A stretch of 64,000 bases of DNA from Clostridia bacterium (lineage in GTDB: Bacteria; Bacillota; Clostridia; Acetivibrionales; JAFADI01). Under the pieces are notes generated by a model. The model did not search any database. It was not told the origin of the DNA and saw only the letters and a list, made by a program, of their open reading frames with translations. The position numbers and the translations under genes were made by a program. This document shows, piece after piece, positions 7,621 to 15,736 of the stretch (positions within the stretch are counted from its first letter, which is position 1; every line of letters starts with the position of its first letter). The stretch is from the NCBI GenBank assembly GCA_026418695.1, contig JAOAAU010000007.1:47818-111817 (forward strand). Reading direction: 5' to 3'.

Positions 7621-8721
7621 TTATCTTTGTACTCTTGCGCCTGCGCCTTTCATCAAGCTTTCCACTTCTTTCAGGCTGGCCATGGAGGTATCACCGGGTG
7701 TTGTCATCGCCAATGCTCCATGAGCTGCTCCATAATTCACTGCCTTCAACGGATCTCCGGCAGTCATCAGTCCATACACAAGACCTGATGCAAAGCTGTC
7801 TCCGCCGCCAACTCTGTCGAAGATTTCAAGAGCATCGTAATCATTTGCTTTGTAAATCTGTCCGTCTGCCCAGCAAATAGCACTCCAGTCATTGACGGTC
7901 GCAGACCTTACAGTTCTTAATGTAGTCGCTACTACCTTGAAATTTGGATAGGTCTTTACAACCTCATTGATCATCTTTTTGTAGCCGTCGAGATTCAATT
8001 CTTTGAGATTCTCATCATTTCCTTCTACCTCAAAGCCAAGGCAGGCTGTAAAGTCCTCTTCGTTTCCAATCATTACATCTACATATTTTGCAATTTCCTT
8101 ATTCACTTCCTGTGCTCTTGCCTTGCCCCCGATGGAGCTCCACAGGGAAGGTCTGTAGTTCAAATCATAGGAAACAATCGTTCCATACTTCTTTGCTGTC
8201 TGTACTGCTTCAATAACCACATCCGGAGTGGTGTCCGAAAGTGCAGCGAAGATTCCGCCGGTATGGAACCATCTTGCTCCGAGTGTCCCGAAGATATACT
8301 CCCAATCGATATCTCCTTTTTTCAGCTGAGATGCCGCTGTATTGCCACGGTCAGAAACGCCTAAAGCACCTCTTACCCCAAAGCCTCTTTCTGTAAAATT
8401 GAAACCATTTCTTACAGTTCTTCCGATCCCATCATAGGGCACCCATTTAATAAGGGATACGTCCACGCCGCCCTGCATGATGAAATCTTCGACCAGTCTG
8501 CCGATATCATTGTCTGCGAATGCTGTGACCACTGCAACATTCATACCGAAACATTTTCTAAGTCCACGGGATACGTTATATTCTCCCCCGCCTTCCCAGA
8601 CTTTGAATTCTCTTGCATTCTTGATCCTGCCTTCTCCGGGATCAAAACGAAGCATGACTTCTCCCAGGGAAATGCAATCATATTTACAGCTATCCTTTGA
8701 TTTTATGCTTAGCACTGTCAT
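7621..8721 (-). CDS. kdgK: 2-keto-3-deoxygluconate kinase (PfkB family)
   Basis: A 366-aa PfkB/ribokinase-like sugar kinase. The N-terminal substrate part reads YDCISLGEVMLRFDPGEGRI...VWEGGGEYNVSRGL. The C-terminal catalytic motif DRVGGGDSFASGLVYGL at about 300 holds the anion hole and base Asp. It phosphorylates KDG at C6 with ATP to give KDPG for the aldolase encoded just upstream in the operon. The length is somewhat above the usual 310-340. The start has GGAGG seven bases upstream, after a 25-bp gap from kdgA. Other PfkB sugar kinases look similar, so the assignment leans on the kdgA-kduI-kduD context. Confidence 0.92.
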   Translation of the reverse strand: MTVLSIKSKDSCKYDCISLGEVMLRFDPGEGRIKNAREFKVWEGGGEYNVSRGLRKCFGMNVAVVTAFADNDIGRLVEDFIMQGGVDVSLIKWVPYDGIGRTVRNGFNFTERGFGVRGALGVSDRGNTAASQLKKGDIDWEYIFGTLGARWFHTGGIFAALSDTTPDVVIEAVQTAKKYGTIVSYDLNYRPSLWSSIGGKARAQEVNKEIAKYVDVMIGNEEDFTACLGFEVEGNDENLKELNLDGYKKMINEVVKTYPNFKVVATTLRTVRSATVNDWSAICWADGQIYKANDYDALEIFDRVGGGDSFASGLVYGLMTAGDPLKAVNYGAAHGALAMTTPGDTSMASLKEVESLMKGAGARVQR

Positions 8722-8746
8722 ATGAAATCCTCCATCAATTCTATGA

Positions 8747-9394
8747 TTACTTGGTTCTTGCCTGCTTTACATTCTCAACAAATTGTTTTCCAATATCCGC
8801 AATGGATTTATAATCACCTTTTTTTGCTCCAGCAGTGAGGTTTCCTCCTACACCAACGGCAACACACCCTGCCTTGATCCATTCAGCCACATTCTCCAGA
8901 CTGACACCACCCGTAGGCATCAGCTTTGCCTGAGGAATCGGTCCTTTGACTGCTTTAATGATTGCTGGTCCGAAGAGTTCTCCAGGGAATATCTTTACGA
9001 TGTCGGCTCCAGCTTCTAAGCATTCAACCACTTCCTTAATGGTCATTGCACCCGGCATACAAGGTACCTGATAGCGGTTACAGAGCGTTACAACATCCTT
9101 ATTAAGACATGGGCTGACAATATATTTTGCACCTGCCAGGATCGCTGCTCTTGCAGTTTCAGTATCCAGAACCGTACCTGCTCCTACGAGGATTTCTCCT
9201 CCTGCATATACTTCAGCAAGCTTTTTGATAACATCTACCGCCCCGGGTACTGTAAATGTAATTTCAATACCCGCAATTCCGGCTTCAACACAAGCATCTG
9301 CAATCTTGATTGCCTGCTCCGCATTCTCTGCTCTTACTACGGCAACAACACCACAGTCGCAGATTTTTTTAATGACCGCATTCTTATCCATCAT
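8747..9394 (-). CDS. kdgA: 2-keto-3-deoxy-6-phosphogluconate aldolase (KDPG/KHG aldolase)
   Basis: A 215-aa class I aldolase of the Eda/KdgA type: GVVAVVRAENAEQAIKIADA, EITFTVPGA, VGAGTVLD, YIVSPCLN, the Schiff-base lysine in ADIVKIFPGELFGP (about 132), and the phosphate-binding LMPTGGVSLENV. It splits KDPG into pyruvate and glyceraldehyde 3-phosphate in the cytoplasm. It is the first gene of the kdgA-kdgK-kduI-kduD run. A KdgR-like dyad lies about 25 bp before its start. Two adjacent ATG codons (MMDK) both fit the AGGAGG site; the second start would shorten the protein by one residue. Confidence 0.96.
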   Translation of the reverse strand: MMDKNAVIKKICDCGVVAVVRAENAEQAIKIADACVEAGIAGIEITFTVPGAVDVIKKLAEVYAGGEILVGAGTVLDTETARAAILAGAKYIVSPCLNKDVVTLCNRYQVPCMPGAMTIKEVVECLEAGADIVKIFPGELFGPAIIKAVKGPIPQAKLMPTGGVSLENVAEWIKAGCVAVGVGGNLTAGAKKGDYKSIADIGKQFVENVKQARTK

Positions 9395-9418
9395 TTCAAC
9401 CTCCTAATGTTTCATAAT

Positions 9419-9435
9419 GTGAAACGTCGTTTCAC
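9419..9435. promoter_or_regulatory. Predicted IclR/KdgR-like operator of the kdgA operon
   Basis: GTGAAACGTCGTTTCAC is a perfect inverted repeat with 7-bp arms and a 3-bp centre. Its GAAAC...GTTTC core resembles the KdgR boxes known in pectin-degrading enterobacteria. It lies just downstream of a plausible -10 for kdgA, where a bound repressor would block transcription. The IclR gene next door is the likely binder. Confidence 0.75.
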
Positions 9436-9439
9436 TTTT

Positions 9440-9468
9440 ATAGTATAAAAGTTGGCTTTACGAATTAA
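9440..9468 (-). promoter_or_regulatory. Candidate sigma-A promoter of kdgA
   Basis: On the minus strand TTAATT is followed 17 bp later by TACTAT, and the operator begins 4 bp after that. The -35 is poor and TATACT in another register is an alternative -10, so only the general position is supported. Confidence 0.4.
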
Positions 9469-9589
9469 GGCTATGGTACACCTCTACAGCAAAGCCTATT
9501 GCTAGACTCTTTTAAATTCACTAATAGAAAACAAACCAATGTAGAATTACATTTTCCTACTCTTTTTTCCTACTCTTCAAAAAGAATTT

Positions 9590-10354
9590 TTATTTTTTAT
9601 ATCCTAATCTATTTGAAATTTTAAATGCAATGTTGGAAACCAACTCACCAAATTCTTGGTCCTTTTCTTTTGTCACAACCGATGCCGGGCCTGAAATACT
9701 AAGCGCTGCAATGACCTTCCCCCTGTAGTCCAATACAGGAGCAGCAATGCACCGGATTCCTTCATCGTGTTCCTCGTCATCGATCGACCAACCTGTGATC
9801 CTTACTTTTTTAATCTGTCGGATTAATTCGCTTCTGTCTGTCAGAGTATTGTCCGTCAGTCTTGTTAAACTGCAATTGGAAACAATTCTGTCCAACTCAT
9901 CATCAGTAAGCCCTGATAATAAACTTTTCCCAAGTGCCGAGCAGTAAACCGGGATTCTTCGGCCAATCTGAGAATACAGCCGGATGTTGCTTACCACATC
10001 TACTTTCTCGATATAGATGGCATCCGCGCCCTCTAGAATTGCCAAATGGGTGGTAAGATTGAGTTTTGAAGTCAACTCCCACAAATAGGGCCTTGCTTCG
10101 GTCTTGAGCTCTACATTACTCAAATGTACACTGCTTAACTCAACCATCTTCAGCCCGATTTTATATAATCCATTGTTGGAAATCTTCTCAATGTATCCTC
10201 TTTCAGCCAAGGCTGAGAGGATTCGATGAACCGTACTTTTATGAAGGCTGAGCCTGTTCCCGATCTCGGTAACACCCAGTCCTTCCTTTTCAGTTGCAAG
10301 TAGTTCAAGAATATCTAATGCTCTTTCAATAACCTGAATCGATTTTTCTGACAT
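9590..10354 (-). CDS. IclR-family transcriptional regulator (KdgR-like)
   Basis: From ATG 10354 the protein is 254 aa and begins MSEKSIQVIERALDILELLATEKEGLGVTEIGNRL. It has an N-terminal winged helix-turn-helix (about 25-55: LHKSTVHRILSALAERGYIEK) and a C-terminal effector domain (about 75-250, including DEEHDEGIRCIAAPVLDYRGKVIAALSISGP). The track's longer start adds 35 residues unlike any IclR N-terminus and would place the operator inside the gene. IclR proteins of uronate loci bind KDG or related acids and repress the pathway. Its place between kdgA and kdgF and the two dyads support that role. The ribosome site (AGAGATGG) is weak. Autoregulation is likely from the second dyad. Confidence 0.9.
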   Translation of the reverse strand: MSEKSIQVIERALDILELLATEKEGLGVTEIGNRLSLHKSTVHRILSALAERGYIEKISNNGLYKIGLKMVELSSVHLSNVELKTEARPYLWELTSKLNLTTHLAILEGADAIYIEKVDVVSNIRLYSQIGRRIPVYCSALGKSLLSGLTDDELDRIVSNCSLTRLTDNTLTDRSELIRQIKKVRITGWSIDDEEHDEGIRCIAAPVLDYRGKVIAALSISGPASVVTKEKDQEFGELVSNIAFKISNRLGYKK

Positions 10355-10374
10355 ACCATCTCTCGTTTCGCATT

Positions 10375-10391
10375 GTGATACAGCGTTTCGT
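10375..10391. promoter_or_regulatory. Second KdgR-like operator, before the IclR gene
   Basis: GTGATACAGCGTTTCGT matches the perfect kdgA dyad GTGAAACGTCGTTTCAC at 12 of 17 positions and keeps the GTTTC half. It lies about 20 bp before the IclR start codon, where it could mediate autorepression. Another GTTTC-like half (CGTTTCG) occurs about 10 bp closer to the gene. Confidence 0.5.
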
Positions 10392-10465
10392 ATACTAATA
10401 TTATATTCCATAATTCCATATTTATCAAGTCTTACAATAAATTTATCGCAGATCAACAAGCACTC

Positions 10466-10786
10466 TTATAAAAACTCTCTCCTGATCGGAGTAAAGACAT
10501 CCAGAATCACTGAATCTTCAAGAGCTACCACTCCATGGGGGGTGCTGCTGGGAGCATAAAAACTGTCGCCCTGCTTTAATATCTTTTTTTCATTGCCAAT
10601 GGTCACTTCAAAGCTTCCTTTGACGATATAGGAAACCTGTTCATGGACATGGGAATGGATTTCTCCGATACCGTCCTTCTTGAAGATCACTTCTACCATC
10701 ATCAGAGAACCGCCATAGCCGAGAATTTTTCTCGAAATTTTCTCTTCTAGCTTTTTCACTTTCACTTGATCACTATCAACAAACAT
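10466..10786 (-). CDS. kdgF: KdgF-type cupin, unsaturated uronate ring-opening protein
   Basis: A single-domain cupin of about 106 aa from ATG 10786 (MFVDSDQVKVKKLEEKISRKILGYGGSLMMVEV). The metal-binding cupin motif is HSHVHEQVSYIVKGSFEVTIG (about 50-70) with a later His in APSSTPHGVVAL; the end is VFTPIRREFL. This whole pattern is that of KdgF, which speeds the conversion of 4,5-unsaturated galacturonate to the linear keto acid DKI before KduI. GAGGGTGGG lies upstream of this start; the track's start 15 codons earlier has no better support. It sits between the TRAP genes and the IclR gene on the same strand. Confidence 0.9.
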   Translation of the reverse strand: MFVDSDQVKVKKLEEKISRKILGYGGSLMMVEVIFKKDGIGEIHSHVHEQVSYIVKGSFEVTIGNEKKILKQGDSFYAPSSTPHGVVALEDSVILDVFTPIRREFL

Positions 10787-10938
10787 TTCTATCCCACCCT
10801 CTGAAAATATTGGTTTGCTTTTATGAGACAAAGGCCCTTACATTGCAGCTATACAGCGCAACTTTTCAGGCCTGAGTCCCGCATGGATATTATTATTCTA
10901 ATTTCAAAATATCGACTTGATCCTTTATTTAGCTCCCC

Positions 10939-12234
10939 TTACTTTATGAAAAGCTTAGGTAAGAACAGTACCAAGTCAGGTACATAAGTAACAAGAAGCA
11001 ATACAGCAATCATGGTTGCATAGAATGGGAGCATGGCTCTGATCATTTTCTCAATTGAGATTTTACCGACCGCGCAGCCAACGAACAATGCTGAGCCTAC
11101 AGGAGGTGTACAAAGCCCGATTGCAAGGTTCAGGATCATAATGACACCAAAGTGAACCGGGTCAATCCCAAGCTTTGTAATCACAGGGAACAGGATCGGA
11201 GTACATATAACAATCAGCGGCGCCATGTCCATGATACAGCCAAGAACAAGAAGCAATATGTTAATCAGAAGCAAAACAACATACTTATTACTGCTTATAG
11301 ATAGAAGTGCTTCTGTTGCCAGTGCAGGAACTCTCAAGTAAGCCATAATATATCCGAACGCAGAAGCCGTAGCGATCAGCGTCATGACCATTGCCAGTGT
11401 CTTCAGGGATTTATACAATATTCCCTTCATCCTGCTCAATGGAATCTCACGGTAAACAAAGAATGTAACTATAAATGCATATACTGCTGCGATTGCTGCT
11501 GATTCAGTAGCTGTGAATATTCCCGAAAGAACACCGCCCATGATAATAACTGCAGTAAATAGACCTAGAACAGCATCTTTTGTGTGTTTGATTGCCTGCC
11601 AGAGGGTTACCTTTTCTCCTTTCGGATAGCCTCTGTTAACTGCAATGACAAAGCTGGATATCATTAGTCCCACGCCTAAAAGGATACCCGGCAGAGCGCC
11701 GGCCAGGAATAGAGCACCAACAGATACCCCCCCGGCTGCTACTGAATAGATAATCATATTATGGCTTGGAGGAATCAATACACCTTGACATGCACCTGTG
11801 ATGGTTACACCAACAGAATAGTCGGTATCATACCCCTTCTTCTTCATCATCGGTATCATGATAGAACCAATGGATGAAGCATCCGCCACTGCAGACCCGG
11901 ATATACCGCCGAAAAACATACTTGCCAAAACATTTACCAGCGCCAATCCGCCGCGGAGTCTTCCAACAATGATATTTGAAAACTCGATAAGTCTTCTTGA
12001 CATACCGCCTTCACCCATCATTTCACCAGCAATGATAAAGAATGGGATGGCTAACAGTGCAAAGGATTGAATCCCCTTTACCATCTGCTGTGAAATGATC
12101 AATAAAGGGATTTTGAGGTAAAAAGCAGTTACAATTGATGATAGTATCAATGATACTGATATCGGAACTCTTAAAACCAATAATACTGCAAACACTCCAA
12201 ATAATAACCAAATTGCTAAAGTCATATCAGGCAT
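10939..12234 (-). CDS. dctM: TRAP transporter large permease, DctM/SiaM type
   Basis: A hydrophobic protein of about 431 aa with the pattern of the TRAP large membrane subunit: LRVPISVSLILSS, a long run of about 12 membrane segments, VTGACQGVLIPPSHNMIIYS, ATESAAIAAVYA and NLAIGLCTPPVGSALFVGCAVG. It forms the ion-coupled channel that imports carboxylated substrate delivered by DctP. I start at ATG 12234, which overlaps the dctQ stop by 8 nt (ATGCCTGA) and has GGAGG 11 bases upstream. The track's start is 33 nt earlier. Neighbouring uronate genes point to galacturonate or unsaturated uronates as cargo. Confidence 0.95.
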   Translation of the reverse strand: MPDMTLAIWLLFGVFAVLLVLRVPISVSLILSSIVTAFYLKIPLLIISQQMVKGIQSFALLAIPFFIIAGEMMGEGGMSRRLIEFSNIIVGRLRGGLALVNVLASMFFGGISGSAVADASSIGSIMIPMMKKKGYDTDYSVGVTITGACQGVLIPPSHNMIIYSVAAGGVSVGALFLAGALPGILLGVGLMISSFVIAVNRGYPKGEKVTLWQAIKHTKDAVLGLFTAVIIMGGVLSGIFTATESAAIAAVYAFIVTFFVYREIPLSRMKGILYKSLKTLAMVMTLIATASAFGYIMAYLRVPALATEALLSISSNKYVVLLLINILLLVLGCIMDMAPLIVICTPILFPVITKLGIDPVHFGVIMILNLAIGLCTPPVGSALFVGCAVGKISIEKMIRAMLPFYATMIAVLLLVTYVPDLVLFLPKLFIK

Positions 12235-12748
12235 TGGTATGTTCACCTCCTGTAAAAATTCTTTCAAAGCTTTCGTCCTCTTTATCTATCCCAAATAAAT
12301 CCATGATGCTGTCATAGGCAATCAGTATTCCTGCAATCGGAGTAAAAATATATTCCATGGAGGAACGGAATCCGGTAGCCGGAAGGGTCGACATTAATCC
12401 ATTTTCCACCAATAACCACCCATAATAGATCAGGACCATACTAAAAACGATAGTACACACATCCGTAATCTTATTAATCACATTTTTCATCACTTTTTCA
12501 GAAAGCTTCATGGTAAAAAGTTCTATGGCGATATGCAATCTTTTCTTTACTCCGATGGCCATGGAAATCATACTGAACCAAATCATCAGTATCAAGGATA
12601 CTTCCTCTGCCCACGAAATGCTGAAACCCAGCAAGAACCTGCAGAAAACCTGAACACTTACGATTATGGTCATTGCCAGCAGCTGGACTACTCCGAAATA
12701 CCCCATGAAAATATGAATTCCGTTAAATAGTTTTTTAATTATTTTCAT
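12227..12748 (-). CDS. dctQ: TRAP transporter small permease, DctQ type
   Basis: A 173-aa protein with four membrane segments and the family motif FLLGFSISWAEEVSLILMIWFSMISMAIGVKKRLHI, which holds the conserved Trp-Ala-Glu-Glu and Gly-x-x-x-Arg-x-His-type region. It is the small membrane subunit that pairs with DctM. It lies between dctP and dctM, and its stop codon overlaps the dctM start. A separate stem-loop lies between dctP and this gene. Confidence 0.93.
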   Translation of the reverse strand: MKIIKKLFNGIHIFMGYFGVVQLLAMTIIVSVQVFCRFLLGFSISWAEEVSLILMIWFSMISMAIGVKKRLHIAIELFTMKLSEKVMKNVINKITDVCTIVFSMVLIYYGWLLVENGLMSTLPATGFRSSMEYIFTPIAGILIAYDSIMDLFGIDKEDESFERIFTGGEHTNA

Positions 12749-12869
12749 GTCCCCATCTCCTTTCTTTATATAGCTCTATAGGAATTTTGATAGTTTCCAT
12801 AGTATTTAGCATATTGTTATATGAAGTAATAATCAATTTAAGCATTTCTCCTATTTCCAGGATTATAGT

Positions 12870-12899
12870 GTTGAAGCCAGATCTAAATCCGGCTTCAAC
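12870..12899 (-). promoter_or_regulatory. Stem-loop between dctP and dctQ
   Basis: GTTGAAGCC and GGCTTCAAC form a perfect 9-bp stem around an imperfect, partly self-complementary GATCTAAATC loop. No U-run follows. In binding-protein operons such structures usually stabilise the upstream mRNA so that the binding protein is made in excess. That role is inferred. Confidence 0.6.
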
Positions 12900-12940
12900 A
12901 CATTTGTAAATATATATCCTATAGGGTAGTAACAGGGAAA

Positions 12941-13999
12941 TTATTTTGTTTCCTGAATTTTCTTTATGAGGTCTGCAAAGTCCTTAGCATCGTCATAGAG
13001 AGGAGCTACTGCCTTCTGGAATTCTGCTACAGTCTTATCGTCAAGGTAAGTGATCTTACAGCCTGCTGCTTTTGCTTTCTCTTCATCTTTCTTTTCCTGT
13101 TCGATCCACTTTGCCTTCTGGAATTCAATTGCTTCCTTAGCTGCAGCCCTTATTGCTTCCTGATCTTCCTTGGAAAGCTTATCCATGGTCTGCTTGCTGG
13201 CAACGGTGATTTCAGGAACCATTGTGTGTCTGTCAACGGTGTAGTTCTTAGCAACTTCAAAGTGGCTTGCAGAAATATAGCTTGGCCAGTTGTTTTCTGC
13301 ACCGTCGATAACACCAGTCTGCAATGCACTATAAACATCTCCCATTGGCATTGGTGTCGGGGATGCGCCGAGAGCTTTTACAAGGCCCATCATCAGTTTG
13401 CTTTCCTGTACTCTTATCTTTAAACCTTTCAGATCCTCAACAGATTTGATTTCCTTCTTGGAGTTATAGAAACTTCTTGCACCGGCGTCATACCAGTTCA
13501 AGCCGACCATCTTCGCCTTTTCAACCGATTTTAACAGGTCATCACCGATCGGTCCCTGAAGAACCTTCCACATGTGTTCTCTATCCCTATAAATATATGG
13601 GAGCTGGAGAACATTGAGTTCTTTTGCAAATTCAGCTACAGGAGATACACTGATTCTTGCAAAGTCGATGGCACCAAACTGTACCTGTTCGATTACTGCT
13701 TTTTCTTGTCCTAACTGAGCGCCAAAATAAACTTCTACTTTGATACGGCCTTTCGTCTTTTCACCCACAAGTCTTGCAAATTCTTCATCCCCTAATTCGG
13801 TAGGGTATCCTTTCGGATGGATTTCAGCAAGTCTCAAAACAATCTGCTTTCCGTCCGGTTTAGGCGCTGGAGCAGCTTCCTTTGAAGCCTCTGCCTTTGC
13901 AGGTTCTGTTGACGCAGCCGGTTTGGATGCTCCACATCCAGCAAATACAGTAAGCAGTAACATGGTTGCAACCATCAGACAAACGATCTTTCTTGCCAT
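12941..13999 (-). CDS. dctP: TRAP transporter substrate-binding lipoprotein, DctP type
   Basis: A 352-aa lipoprotein: signal peptide MARKIVCLMVATMLLLTVFAGC with lipobox FAGC (Cys22), an Ala/Pro/Lys-rich linker, then the DctP fold. Family marks are LRLAEIHPKGYPTELGDEEFARLVGEKTKGRIKVEVYFGAQLGQE, GLNWYDAGARSFYN, and LKIRVQESKLM near 195 with the Arg that usually binds the substrate carboxylate. It is membrane-anchored on the outside and hands a sugar acid to DctQM. The start has AAAGGAGG. It follows the second YesM/YesN pair, a likely regulator. Confidence 0.95.
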   Translation of the reverse strand: MARKIVCLMVATMLLLTVFAGCGASKPAASTEPAKAEASKEAAPAPKPDGKQIVLRLAEIHPKGYPTELGDEEFARLVGEKTKGRIKVEVYFGAQLGQEKAVIEQVQFGAIDFARISVSPVAEFAKELNVLQLPYIYRDREHMWKVLQGPIGDDLLKSVEKAKMVGLNWYDAGARSFYNSKKEIKSVEDLKGLKIRVQESKLMMGLVKALGASPTPMPMGDVYSALQTGVIDGAENNWPSYISASHFEVAKNYTVDRHTMVPEITVASKQTMDKLSKEDQEAIRAAAKEAIEFQKAKWIEQEKKDEEKAKAAGCKITYLDDKTVAEFQKAVAPLYDDAKDFADLIKKIQETK

Positions 14000-14073
14000 T
14001 TCGGTTCCTCCTTTAAGTATGTTGATGCTTTAATGTTACAGCTTTGAACCGATCAATTCACTAGAGTAAATTG

Positions 14074-14105
14074 TTGTTGATATGATATTTTTGTTCTATC
14101 AACAA
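14074..14105. promoter_or_regulatory. Inverted repeat upstream of dctP
   Basis: TTGTTGATA and TATCAACAA are perfect 9-bp arms separated by 14 bp, about 75 bp before the dctP start and 42 bp after the YesN-like regulator stop. There is no U-run, so it is more likely a regulator site or mRNA structure than a terminator. Confidence 0.45.
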
Positions 14106-14146
14106 TTAAAAAGTGGAACTTCGACACGCCTATCACTATTTTGTGA

Positions 14147-15736
14147 TTACAGCATTTTTTTGTTTCTGTATTCAGTAGGAGTCAATCCTTCTGTTCGCTT
14201 GAATACCCTTGTAAAATAATTCGGATCGTTGTAGCCAACAAGTTCCCCAATATCTTTGATATTGATGCTAGGATCTTTTAACAGTTCTTTAGATTTATTA
14301 ATTCTAACCTCGGCAATATAATCAACAAAATTCACATTTTTGTATTGTTTGAACATTTTACTAAAATAGAAGTTGCTCAGCCCCACTATTCCCGCAGCTT
14401 CCTCCAGGCTCAATTCCCGGGTATAGTTCTGCTTGATGAATTCACAAACTTTGTCAATCAGTGCACCGGATCTACCCGTCTTCTTATCATTGATTTCGTT
14501 GATAATCCTATGAATTTCCTGACTTAAATAAGTCTTCAGTTCTCCGACCGACTCTACTATTTGAAGCTCTTCAAAGCAAGTTTTCGCATCCTTGCTGCAG
14601 GCCTTGAATTCCTTTCCTGCTGATCTAAATAAAACGATCAAGAGTTCACAAGCCCTCCAGCGTATTGCTTCCATTGATTCAAGGTTGTCTGTCATCCATT
14701 CTATGATCTCGTCCAGCAAGATATTGACTTCATCTACGCTGCAGGAGAGAATACTGTCGCACAGCTTATTTTCTTTTTCAGAAGGATATGAAACACTCTT
14801 TTTCGATTCAGTAACACAATAACGGACAATGTTGGATGTACGATTTTTGCTCCTGCATGCAGACTTAGCTTCCAGTAATGCATTATGCATACTTTCCGGT
14901 TCTGAATAATCCTGCCCAAAGCCAATAACAACACCGGCATCAACAACACCCTGAACTGCTTGATATACTTGAGACAGCAATTGATCCGAGGGTTTTCGCT
15001 GATCCATGCTTTGTGATTGTTGATACAAAACTAAAGCATAGATGGTATTGCCCATATGAGCTGCAAGGCTTTTGCAGCCAAGTTTCTCAATCTCCAGCTT
15101 CAGCTTCTCAATGCAACGTTTTTTCATCATGTCCTTTTGGAACTGTGATTGAATCGGAGCAGAGCTTTTATTGAAGTCAATATCGATCACTGCTGCAAAA
15201 CCAGCGGAGAATCCAATATTCATTACAGAAAAATATTCCGCGATTTGCTTGCCATCCATATCACCATTTAAAATGGATAAAACCAACTCTGATTCAAGAT
15301 ACTGCGTTACTTGTCCCAGCTTGCTTTCCATTTCTACTTGCCGGGATGCGCTGTTTCTCTCATTTTCTAGTGCATCAATGGTCCTGTTTACAACATCAAT
15401 GACCTGTTCATTGGTTGCCGGCTTTATAATAAAGTCCTCCACACCGATCCTTATAGCTTCCTTTGCATAGTCAAAATAGTCAAATGCCGTCAGCAAAGCG
15501 ATTCTGCATTTTGGAAAATACTGTTTGATGGTTTTTGATGCCTCAATTCCATTGATTCCCGGCATCTTGATATCCATCAACACAATGTCGGGCTGGAAGA
15601 CAGACGCCTTTCCAATCGCTTCCTTCCCATTGGAGGCCTCTTCTATGCTTCCTATACGCTTGCAGTTGTTTGTAATGATAAACTTGAGGGCATCTCTTTC
15701 AATAAATTCATCATCAACCACCAATAGCTTATACAA
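14147..15736 (-). CDS. YesN-type response regulator with AraC DNA-binding domain
   Basis: A 529-aa protein with an N-terminal receiver (D8, D9, phospho-acceptor D55 in DIVLMDIKMPG, switch Lys in FIIKPATNEQ), a middle linker region of about 280 aa, and a C-terminal AraC double helix-turn-helix (LSLEEAAGIVGLSNFYFSKMFKQYKNVNFVDYI, then VGYNDPNYFTRVFKRTEGLTPTEYR). The start is TTG at 15736: the next codons give YKLLVVDDE, exactly where a receiver begins, and TTG overlaps the upstream kinase stop by 8 nt. It most likely activates the TRAP operon just downstream and perhaps uxaBA. Confidence 0.93.
   Translation of the reverse strand: MYKLLVVDDEFIERDALKFIITNNCKRIGSIEEASNGKEAIGKASVFQPDIVLMDIKMPGINGIEASKTIKQYFPKCRIALLTAFDYFDYAKEAIRIGVEDFIIKPATNEQVIDVVNRTIDALENERNSASRQVEMESKLGQVTQYLESELVLSILNGDMDGKQIAEYFSVMNIGFSAGFAAVIDIDFNKSSAPIQSQFQKDMMKKRCIEKLKLEIEKLGCKSLAAHMGNTIYALVLYQQSQSMDQRKPSDQLLSQVYQAVQGVVDAGVVIGFGQDYSEPESMHNALLEAKSACRSKNRTSNIVRYCVTESKKSVSYPSEKENKLCDSILSCSVDEVNILLDEIIEWMTDNLESMEAIRWRACELLIVLFRSAGKEFKACSKDAKTCFEELQIVESVGELKTYLSQEIHRIINEINDKKTGRSGALIDKVCEFIKQNYTRELSLEEAAGIVGLSNFYFSKMFKQYKNVNFVDYIAEVRINKSKELLKDPSINIKDIGELVGYNDPNYFTRVFKRTEGLTPTEYRNKKML

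Noticed and set aside
9419-9435. Catabolite repression (cre) site for CcpA
   Set aside because: The dyad is one base out of register with TGNAANCGNNNNCA; an IclR/KdgR-type site explains it better.
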